From assembly GCF_009905375.1 (NCBI RefSeq), contig NC_133648.1, forward strand, positions 312,186,565-312,250,564: a DNA stretch of 64,000 nt, written 5' to 3'. Shown piece after piece: positions 55,525-64,000 of the stretch. The notes under the pieces were generated by a model. That model was given only the letters and a program-made list of their open reading frames with translations. It was not told the DNA's origin and searched no databases. The position numbers were made by a program, and so were the translations under genes. How positions within the stretch are numbered: the stretch's first letter is position 1; every line of letters begins with the position of its first letter. Source of the DNA: Apium graveolens. Lineage: Eukaryota > Streptophyta > Magnoliopsida > Apiales > Apiaceae.

Positions 55525-55532
55525 TATAAATA
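55525..55532 (+). promoter_or_regulatory. TATA box of the antisense gene
   Basis: CCTATAAATAGG, followed about 30 bp on by CTTCACACTCTTCACTC and a CT-rich leader of roughly 90 nt before the ATG at 55,649. Textbook plant promoter layout. Confidence 0.8.
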
Positions 55533-55648
55533 GGTGGGGGGAGTGTGCATTCACTTCACACTCTTCACTCTTCACCTTAAACTTTCTAAACTTTTCCTCT
55601 CTCAAATCCCCTCCTTTAGCTTTCCAGGTCTTTTCCAGTCTTTACTAA

Positions 55649-57556
55649 ATGGCTGACAAGAGTTCCGAGAGGGCGGCCAAGATAGCCTCGGCTTCAAAAC
55701 GAGGTAAGGATATCGAGATCCGTTCTTCGTATATGTCTTTAATTGATATGATTAACACTAGGGGGGATGAATATCCCTCCACTGCACATCTCGACTCTTT
55801 TAATCATTGTAATACTTGGCACAACATAGATTTCAATAAACTAAATGCTCGCTATAACGTCCTTCCTCCTCTTAGATTAGTTCCAGTCTCTGGTGGTGAC
55901 CGTACTTGCCACTGGAGACCCGACACTCTCTTCATTTACACAGATGCCCTTAATGCTGGGCTTAGGTTTCCTTTTCACCCTTTTATTCCTCATCTTTTGG
56001 CTGATTTACAAATCAACCCGTGTCAGCTTCCTCCAAACGCCTGGAGGAACATTCTATGTTTTATGGTCTGCTGTCTTAGGGAGGGCTTTCCTCTTTCTGT
56101 AGCTGTTTTTAGGAAGGTTTTTCAGTGTTATAATAGTTCTTCCAGTATCTGTGGCTGGGTCTATGTCAAGCAAAGGCTCAAAAGCAAACATATCTTTAAC
56201 AGCGCCTCTATTCCTGATAATAATCAAAATTGGAGGAATAGTTTCGTTGGGTTACGTTGGGAGAATGGTGACTGGGGCACACTTTTTCGATCTTCCTTCG
56301 GGAAGGTCAGTGATGGTAGCCTCAAATCCATTCACCTAACTCCTGAAGAAACTATTATCTATAATGGGCTTACTCAGGATGATGGCACTACCACCAGCTG
56401 GACTCTCTTAGAGGAGTTTTCCCTGATTCATGTTGGACTATCCTCTGTTTCTCAACAGGGTATTTTTCTTCCCTTCTCAATTTTATTTCATTTCATGCAT
56501 TATTAACATCACTCATTTTGTCTTTTGCTTTGTTTCGCAACTGCCAAGGAGATTAACGAGGACAATGTTCCTCTGGTTGAAGAGACTGCTAGGATGAAGA
56601 AAGCTCGGCTCGCAGGCCTTGACACTCGGGGAAAGGCGACAGAGCCTATCTTCTTGAGAAAGCAAAAAGAGCCTATGGGGGAGGCTTCAACTGAAGGAGT
56701 TGGGGGCCATAGTGCTCCTATCACTGCTGCTGCCCCTACTGCTACTGCCACAGGCGCCTTCCAGCCTCTCTGGGGATTCCGCCGAGGGGACACCGTGGTT
56801 GGTTCCACGAAACATGCTTGGGATTGGTCCTAATATAGCGTGACTCCAAAGGACTTTACTGATGTGGTGGCCACCCCTGACCTTGAGAGCATTAAGCTCA
56901 TGGGAGCCCAATCTCTGGCTTCGATATGCCTTCTCTCTTTTGAACTTATCTTTCATTCTTGTAGCATTTTCTTGCCTTATACTTCGTTGATTGCTTTGTT
57001 TCAGTCTAACGCCTATTTTCAAGGCGCCGTGAGGCAAGCCGAGTCATGGAAGCGGGCTTCTGATAAGGCCGACAATGCCCTCAGGAGGCAACAGAAGAAG
57101 TATGCTACCCTGGAGAAGAAGCTCAAGCGCAAGGAAGAAGAACTCGGAGAGTCCAACACCGAGATAGTGGTACTTCGGGCGGAGAAGGATAAAGCTATAG
57201 ACAACTATCTGGACTCGGAGGAGTTTCCCCAATCCATGAGGATTAGGGATGATTCAGTCTTTCCCGGGTTTTTTAGGACTGGTTGGGACACGACCCTTGG
57301 GACCGTGAACGAGGCTTGTCCTGATATTAACCCGACGGACTATGTCTGCCCTGATGACGAGGCTTTGCTACAAGGGTTTCGTACCCGAGTAGTTGTCTCG
57401 GATCATGTTTCTCAGGATCCACTCCTTCCTCCTCCAGAGTCTTCTTCCAGACCAGCTGAGGACGATAGCTCTTCCTCCTCCTCCGAGACGACAGAGACAT
57501 CCAGCGAGAGCGGAGAGGACGATGATATGGATGCCGAGGGTACTTCAGCTCCTTAG
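55649..57556 (+). pseudogene. Antisense accessory gene of the Tat element, three exons, decayed
   Basis: Runs opposite to gag-pol. Exon 1 (55,649-56,459) encodes a globular domain with GLRFPFHPFIPHLLADLQ and PNAWRNILCFMV, matching the putative gypsy-type transposon domain of plant antisense ORFs. Intron 1 (56,460-56,548, GT...AG) leaves exon 1 in phase 1 while exon 2 needs phase 0, so spliced product shifts frame. Exon 2 (56,549-56,923) is Ala/Thr-rich and has an in-frame TAA after KHAWDWS. Intron 2 (56,924-57,004) has a good CAG acceptor but ATATGCC at the donor, a likely mutated GT; at 81 nt, retention keeps the frame. Exon 3 (57,005-57,556) is a coiled coil (RQQKKYATLEKKLKRKEEE) with an acidic Ser/Glu tail. 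It faces integrase tail to tail, with 345 bp between. Confidence 0.75.
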
Positions 57557-57901
57557 AGCTTTTTCAGCCCTGCGTGGCTTGTTTTTTTTTATCCTATTTT
57601 CGAGACTTTATTTATCGAACTTTTGTAATATCTATCAGATCTATTTCATTTATCACCTTCTATGCTTGCATCCATGCATTTGATTTTTATTTGTTAGGCC
57701 ACAAACATACTTTGAAGAACTCATGAATTTCGTAAAATTGTCTGGGATTCGTCCCTTACACAAGTAATAATAAACTTCGTAATAAAACTAAAATATATAA
57801 ATCCTAAGCAAGCAAAGCTTCAAGGTGCTTTTTAACCTACTCGCCATCCTGACGAGTGAGAATCATATCCGGCTGCCCTACACATAGTAAACCTTCAGGT
57901 T
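57557..57901. other. Convergent 3' region between antisense gene and integrase
   Basis: AT-rich, no ORF. It would hold the 3' ends of both transcription units; no clear poly(A) signal chosen. Confidence 0.5.
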
Positions 57902-60790
57902 TTATGCATGCCAAGTTCTCGGGACTTCAAAACCATCCATAGTCTCTAGCTTGTAGGTTCCTCTACCTTGAACACTATTGACTCTATACGGCCCTTCCCA
58001 ATTCGGGGCAAGCTTCCCTTTTTGTCCTACACCAGATGCTTCTATCTTCCTCAAGACTAGATCGCCTTGTTTAAAAAACCTTTCTTTAACCCTTAGGTTG
58101 TAGTAGAATGAAACCTTTTTCTGATATTCTACTATCTTTGCATGTGCCTTATCTCGCACTTCATCGATCAGATCCAGGGCTAACCTCTGCCCTTCCTCAT
58201 TTTCTTCTGCGTTGAAAGCCTGAATCCTTGGAGAGGAATGTGATATCTCCACGGGAACTACTGCTTCTTCCCCATATGTCAACATGAAAGGAGTTGCTCC
58301 TGTCGTGACTCTACAGGTAGTCTTATAGGCCCATAATATGGGAAGTATCTCATCCACCCAATTATTTCTTGACTTCTCGATCCTCTTCTTTAGTCCATCC
58401 AGGATTATCCGATTTGCTACCTCTGCTTGCCCATTGGCTTGCGGGTGAGCCACAGAGGTGAATCGTAATTCAATTTCATTTTCTTCACAATACTTCTTGA
58501 ATTCCTCATTGTTGAATTGTGCTCCATTGTCAGTGACGAGGATACGGGGAATTCCATATCGGCACATAATGTTTTCCCACAGGAATTGTGCAACCTGCTT
58601 AGTTGTGATTTTGGCCAAGGGTTTGGCTTCAATCCACTTGGTGAAATAATCAATGGCTACAATCAGAAATTTCCTTTGTGCCGTGGCCATAGGAAAAGGC
58701 CCTAGAATATCCATCCCCCACATGGCAAAGGGAATAGGCGAGTTGATAGAGGTCAGCATCTCGGGGGGTTGTCTAACAACTGGTGCATGCTTTTGACAGC
58801 GATCACACTTCTTCATATATTCTTTGGCATCAGCCATCATTTCTGGCCAATAGAAGCCTAAACGGGTTATCTTATGAGCCAAGGCCCTGCCCCCCAAGTG
58901 CTGCCCACAAATACCTTCATGCACTTCCTCAAGAGCCAAGCGTGCCTCGTCGGGCCTGAGATACCTCAAGTAAGGAACCACGAAAGATCTCTTATACAGA
59001 ATTCCATCTATCAAGGAGTACCTTAGTGCTCGAATAGTTAACTTCCGTGCCTCAGTTGCATCACTTGGCAACCAACCGGTCTGAATGTGAGCCTTGATGG
59101 GATCAATCCATGACGTCCCCAAGCCTATGGGAGCCACAAGCTTAACATCTATGCTTCGTGTCTTCAAAACACGGAAGTACACACTTCCTGAACTTTCTTC
59201 AATCTCAGATGAAGCAAACTTTGATAGCGCATCTGCTTTAGCATTTTCTTCCCTTGGAATGTGTTCAACATGGCATTCATTAAATTGGGTCATCACAGCC
59301 CTTACTAGGCGAACATACTTAGCCATCGTATCATCCCTTGCCTCAAATTCTCCCTTTACCTGGGATATGATCAGCTTCGAGTCTCCACGGACCTTTAAGT
59401 TTTTGACTCTAAGTGTCCCAGCTAGACCAAGGCCAGCAATCAGGGCTTCATACTCTGCCTCATTGTTTGTGGTTGGGAAGTCTAGCTTCATAGCATACTC
59501 AATTAAGAATCCATCAGGGATTTGCAAAACCAACCCTGCTCCACTGGAATTTGTTTTTGATGCTCCATCAAAATAGAGAACCCAATATTCTTTCTCCTTG
59601 TCCCCATTGTCAACTCCCTTGTCTTGAGGTATGGTATCTTCCTGCCCCCCGACTTCTTGGTTGGGTATGGTACATTCCACCACGAAGTTAGCTAGTGCCT
59701 GGGCTTTTATGGCCGTACGTGGCTTATACTTGAGATCGAACTCTCCCAACTCTATTGCCCACTTAATCAGTCTCCCACTTGCCTTGGGATTGTGATTTGT
59801 TAGCACTTCAATCTGGTGAGCTTGAAAATAAGGACGCAACTTTCTTGAAGCCATTACCAAGGCTAAAGCGAATTTCTCAATAGTTGAATAATTCAACTCT
59901 GCACCATGCAAGATTTTGCTGACATAGTATACGGGTTTCTGGACTTTCAGTTCCTCCTTAACCAACACCGCGCTCAAGGCGCTCTCTGAAACAGCCAAGT
60001 ACAAGAATAAAACTTCACTCAGAACTGGCTTGGCCAATAACGGGGCCTGGCCTATATACTTTTTTAACTCTTCAAACGCCTTCTGATTTTCCTCACTCCA
60101 TACAAAGTCTTTAATGTTCTTTAATGACTTGAAGAATGACAAGCACTTGTCTCCTGACTTGGAGATGAATCGTCCTAGCGCCGCAACCCTTCATGTGAGC
60201 TTCTGTACATCCTTGACAGTTTTTGGTGGTTCAATATCCAGGATTGCCTTTATTTTATCGGGGTTGGCCTCAATTCCCCTCTTTGAGACCATTAATCCCA
60301 AGAATTTTCCAGATCCTACTTCGAAAGCACACTTCGTTGGATTCAACATCATCTTGTGGTACCTTAGGACCTCAAAAGCTTCCCTCAAATGGGTTATATG
60401 ATCAGTCTTTACTAGACTCTTGACTAGCATGTCATCAACATAGACTTCCATAGTCTTCCCAATAAGATCCTTAAAAATTTTATTCACCAACCTCTGATAG
60501 GTGGCTCCTGCATTCTTGAGACCAAACGCCATAACAAGATAATAATAAACACCAAAGTCAGTGATAAATGATACCTTTGGAATGTCATCCTTATGCATTT
60601 TGATCTGATTGTATCCGCTAAATCCATCCATGAAACTCAGCATCTCATGTCCAGCAGTGGCATCAATCAAAGTATCAATTCTAGGCAGCGGGAAACAGTC
60701 TTTGGGGCATGCATCATTCAGATCAGTGAAGTCTATACACATCCTCCACTTTCCATTAGCCTTATTACCATTACAGGGTTTGCTAACCAC
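57902..60790 (-). pseudogene. RT, RNase H, second RNase H and integrase of element G
   Basis: One frame of about 960 codons broken only by TGA at 60,191-60,193. RT: WRMCIDFTDLNDACPKD, the catalytic MEVYVDDMLVKS and GLKNAGATYQR. The first RNase H follows (ALSAVLVKEE; its TNHNP lacks the usual Asp). Next is a second, archaeal-type RNase H (YWVLYFDGASKTNSSGAG, NNEAEYEALIAGL, GDSKLI), the Tat hallmark. Integrase: zinc-binding H and CDRCQKH, core with MDILGPFP, VTDNGAQFN and ANGQAEVANR (all three acids), then the GPYRV C-terminal domain. Stop at 57,902. A one-base deletion at about 60,770 separates this frame from gag-protease. Otherwise well preserved. Confidence 0.9.
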
Positions 60791-63561
60791 TCCGGAAATT
60801 GAATCTCCTCAATGAAACCAGCCTCTAAGAGCTTTTCTACTTCCTGTTTTATAGCCTCTTGTCTTTCCGGGGCAAAATTTCTTTTCTTTTGTTTCACTGT
60901 CTTCCGGCTTGGATCCACGTTTAGCTTGTGAGTAATTAACTCCGGGTCTATGCCTGGTATATCAGCTGCTGACCATGCAAACACATCACTATTTTCTTGT
61001 AAAAATTTCACTAACTTCCCTCTAAGAGGCTCCTCTAATGTGGCTCCAATGAAAGTCATCCTCTCAGGATTCTCGGGGTCTAAAGGAACCGAAACCAATT
61101 CTTCTACTGGCCTTCCTCTATTCTCATCATTTTCTCGAACATCCATATCTTCAATAGGAAGAACCTGCCCCCCGACTCCATCTGCCCTCAAAGAGGCCAC
61201 ATAACAGCTTCTAGCCATTTTTTGATCTCCTCTCTCTTCTCCAATCCCGTTTCGGGTGGGAAACTTCATGACTGAATGGTAGGAAGAGGGGACTGCCTTG
61301 AAGGCATGTATCCCTGTTCTCCCCATGATAGCATTATAAGTTGAACTAGCCTTTACCACCACGAAATCCAGCATCTGCGTTGCTTGCCTTGGTTCCGTAC
61401 CTATGGTGGTTGGCAATTTGATTATCCCTTCCACAGGACATTCTACTCCAGCAAATCCATATATCGGCATGTCGGTTGGTGTCAACTGGGAGTCGTTATA
61501 TCCCATTCTTAGAAAGGTGTCGTGGAGCAAGATATCCACAGAAGCACCATTATCCACAAGGACCCTCTTAACCGGGCTATTTCCTATTATCGGTGTTATG
61601 ACCAGCGGGTCGTCATGGGGAAACTTCACACCCTCTAAGTCGGAATCATCAAAAGCCAATGTTACTTCTGTCCTGGCCCTCTTCGGGGCTTCTCCAACAA
61701 TATGCATAACCTCCCTAGTATATGCCTTTCTGGAATTTTTGGACAATCCAGCAGCAGTTGGACCTCCAAAGATCGTGTTTATCACTGGCCCTCGAGGGCG
61801 TCGCGGTCCTCCAAAAATTGCATTTATAACCGGCCCTCTGGGTTGGGGATTCCGCCCCTGATCGTCTTGGTCCCTCCTACGATCTTCAAAGTTCTTCCTT
61901 CCATTATTATTTCTGTCCCCTCCATCTCCAGTATACTTGTTCAACCTTCCTTTTTGAATCAAAAACTCAATTTCATCTTTCAATTGCCTACACTCATCGG
62001 TGTCATGGCCAACATCCTTGTGAAACCTGCAATACTTGCTCTTATCTAGCTTGGCGGGATCAGCCTTCAAGGGCTTAGGCCAACGAATATCTCTATCTTT
62101 CTCAATCTCCATCAAAATCTGACTTCTAGGAGCACTCAGCTTAGCGTATTCAGTGAACTTTTGCCCAGGTCCTCCCTTCTTGGGGGTTGAATCAGGGTTT
62201 TGTTCGGTTCTAGGATATTTGTCCTTGGCGATATACTCCAGATCAGTTTTTTGCTTCTTGCCTCCAGTGGGCTCATTACTCACTACGGTCTTCCTCATGC
62301 TTTCTTCAACCTTGATATACTTCCCTGCCCTCTCTTGGAGTTGCAACATGTTTTCAGGGGGGCGTTTGGCCAAGGACATCTTGAAAAACTCATCCCTGGT
62401 TCCTTGTTGCAGTGCTATCATGGCTACCTTATCATCAAGGTCTGGTACTTTTAAAGCCTCCTTTGTAAAACGATTCAGGTAATCTCTCAAGGATTCCTTA
62501 GCTCCCTGCACAAGACTCATAAGAGATGCTGAACTTTTCTCATGAACTCTTCCACTGATGAATTGCTTAATAAAAGCCTGACTTAATTCTCTGAACGATC
62601 CAATAGAATTTGGGGGCAGGCGACTGTACCATCTTTGAGCCATACCCGACAGGGTTTGAGGGAAGGCCCGACACTTTATAGCATCATTCACGGGTTGCAG
62701 CAGCAGTGCATTAGAGAATGTCCTAACATGATTAGCGGGATCTCCCGTGCCATCATAGGTTTTGATAGTGGGCATCTTGAATTTCCTCGAGATATGGGCA
62801 TTCATTATCTCTTCTGTGAAGAGTGGAGTTGGATCATCAGGATCTCCAAGGGGAAGGAGATTGCTTGGATCAGTTCTTGGGACAGCAGCCCTTCTTCTTA
62901 CCGGACCATCCAGGTCTATGATAGGAGGAGGATTTCTCCCCCTAGGAGGTATGTGGGGTCTGGTGGCCTGGTGAGCCTCCAAATCATGCCTCAGCCTTTG
63001 GATTTCAGCCTCATGAGCCCTGATCCTTTCCTGCACTTCTTGGGGATTCGCCCCTGGGGTGCTTTGGGGGCGTTGCCTTCCATCAGCCATTGGCTCTTTT
63101 CCAGGATGCCTCCTTCTCGGGGCCACTTCATCATCCGAAGATTCGGAGTCTCTCTCAGTGTATGGACCAGAAAATTCCCGATCCTCAGGGATAGGACCCA
63201 AACCTCGTATATAGGGGGGCGACCGCCCTCGTGCTTCGCTTCGCCCAGCATATCCGCTTCCTCCAACCTCAGGGTGAAGGGGCATCCCATAAGGGGGGTT
63301 AGTAGTAACAATAGTTGAATATTCATACCCGACGGGTCGAGAATTCACAGGTATATGTATTTGTTGAACTTGAGGATTCGTACCTTGAATCGGGGGAGTT
63401 GTCCCTTGTAGCTGGGGTTGAGTTGCCCCTGTCTGGGCTTCCTCCTGAGTAGATGCATAAGTTGAATGGGGAGGAACCTCCACGGTTGATGAAATCACCT
63501 GGGTTGTCTCTGATGGTGTTCCTTCCTCTAGAGCTCCAATTGTTCTCCGTGTTCTCGCCAT
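60733..63561 (-). pseudogene. Gag-protease (and RT N-terminus) of element G
   Basis: The first true ATG is at 63,561 (MARTRRTIGALEEG); the open frame extends upstream into the primer site only through a TTG. It is open for 942 codons. Order: a Gln/Thr/Pro-rich N-terminus, Arg-rich disordered segments, the gag core (AQRWYSRLPPNSIGSFREL, RDYLNRFTKEA, about 62,450-62,640), a CRFHKDVGHDTDEC zinc-knuckle-like motif (about 62,000), a Gly/Arg-rich stretch with a repeated GPVINAIFGG block, then protease with VLVDNGASVDILL (about 61,560), and the conserved linker to RT (VKQKKRNFAPERQEAIKQE). It runs out of frame at FPEWLANPVMV owing to a single-base deletion. Gag and protease themselves look intact. 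Confidence 0.9.
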
Positions 63562-63575
63562 GGTTGTTGTTGTGC

Positions 63576-63593
63576 TTCCCACAGACGGCGCCA
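63576..63593 (-). other. Primer-binding site of element G
   Basis: The minus strand reads TGGCGCCGTCTGTGGGAA, the TGGCGCC type seen in Tat-lineage elements. Two bases separate it from the LTR. Confidence 0.85.
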
Positions 63594-63595
63594 AA

Positions 63596-64000
63596 TATTA
63601 TGGATAAAAAGCTAAGGTTATTATTTGTTATATTTATTACTAAGATTCGGGAGCTCAAGGCCTTTAATGGCTGCTCTCGTGTATCGTAGCTTAATTCTGC
63701 CTTTACGAGATGCCTACGTATCTCTGTGAATTAGAGAATCAAGCCAAAAAACGTAGTTCTGATTTGTGGGGTGAGGCCCCTTATATAGATGTGGGAGTCC
63801 TTGAATTGGACTTGGTATAGGAGACTTGGTGGACAAGCCTCTAAATTAGGATAGACTTAGGAGTCCTAGGAAGTAGGAAGCTGATTCATTATCCTTTTAG
63901 GTCCCCTTGAGGCTAATCTATAAGGATTTATATCCTTATCGGGACTCTTCTCAATAGCTGATTTTTCCCTCATTAATTAATTACGAAATTAATTAATAAT
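63596..64000 (-). repeat. 5' LTR of element G, cut by the window end
   Basis: Matches 53,432-53,836 almost base for base. Its first bases are TATTATGG rather than TGTTATGG, so the terminal G has mutated. It includes the TATA box near 63,783. Confidence 0.92.

Larger units (their letters stand above)
53432..64000 (-). mobile_element. Element G: Tat-lineage Ty3/gypsy retrotransposon with antisense gene
   Basis: Minus-strand order is LTR (63,596 onward), primer site, gag-protease, RT, RNase H, second RNase H, integrase, then an antisense gene and a repeat-rich 3' region, polypurine tract and LTR (53,432-53,976). Two RNase H domains and a TGGCGCC primer site mark the Tat lineage (Retand/Ogre side). 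The LTRs are very similar over the 400 bp visible. It inserted into the Angela-like LTR. Confidence 0.92.

Noticed and set aside
62635..63318. 227-codon plus ORF opposite the Tat gag
   Set aside because: Mirror of a constrained gag on the other strand; no independent evidence.

Overview
This is a plant nuclear window, almost certainly from a dicot. It is AT-rich and dominated by nested LTR retrotransposons with initiator-tRNA-Met-type primer sites, plus small DNA transposons. Only one convincing host gene remains, an intact intronless DUF247 gene (27,392-29,107, minus). The mix of SIRE-type Copia, Tat-type and Tekay-like Gypsy elements would suit an asterid such as a member of the carrot family, but that placement is a guess. 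Nearly all retroelements lie on the minus strand, so they read from high to low coordinates.

Layout. 1-4,685: 5' part of a Tekay-like Ty3/gypsy element (gag start, extra leader ORF, primer site, long LTR), inserted into the end of SIRE element A. 4,686-22,578: element A, an old SIRE-type Copia element with a duplicated RT/RNase H segment and a 3' envelope-like ORF. Element B (10,498-18,020) is nested in its pol: a young, pol-less SIRE derivative with 1.34-kb LTRs and a GCTTC target duplication. 22,579-27,391: a Copia RNase H relic, foldback repeats and two PIF/Harbinger-like MITEs. 27,392-29,107: DUF247 gene. 29,669-36,601: one CACTA end, AT-rich DNA, and a 1.55-kb MULE nested in a MITE. 36,880-53,005: a gag-only LTR element (E) whose 3' LTR is split by SIRE element D (37,255-50,218, target duplication GTTAG). 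D has a rearranged 5' end holding a second copy of its own flank plus a second LTR. 53,006-53,431: an Angela-like Copia LTR fragment. 53,432-64,000: a Tat-lineage Ty3/gypsy element (G) with gag-pro, RT, two RNase H domains, integrase, and a plus-strand (antisense) accessory gene with its own promoter.

How the parts work together. The most interesting pattern is shared by SIRE families A and B/D and by the Tat element. Each carries an accessory gene outside gag-pol (an envelope-like ORF in A and D, an antisense ORF in G). In each case that gene has its own TATA or TATA-like promoter inside the element, and just upstream of it sits an array of short cis-motifs that also occurs in the same element's LTR promoter. 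In A the motif is the palindromic ACTTATCGAGAAGTC type. In D it is a set of five hairpins, about 42-59 bp each, whose arms covary. In G it is TGGGCY (site II/TCP-type), about thirteen copies in 330 bp. This looks like coordinated two-promoter control of structural and accessory genes.

Most coding regions are broken by a few stops or frameshifts. B keeps nearly all of gag and no usable pol; D keeps nearly all of pol and a gutted gag. All similarities were judged by eye from the sequence and from remembered family features; no database search was run.
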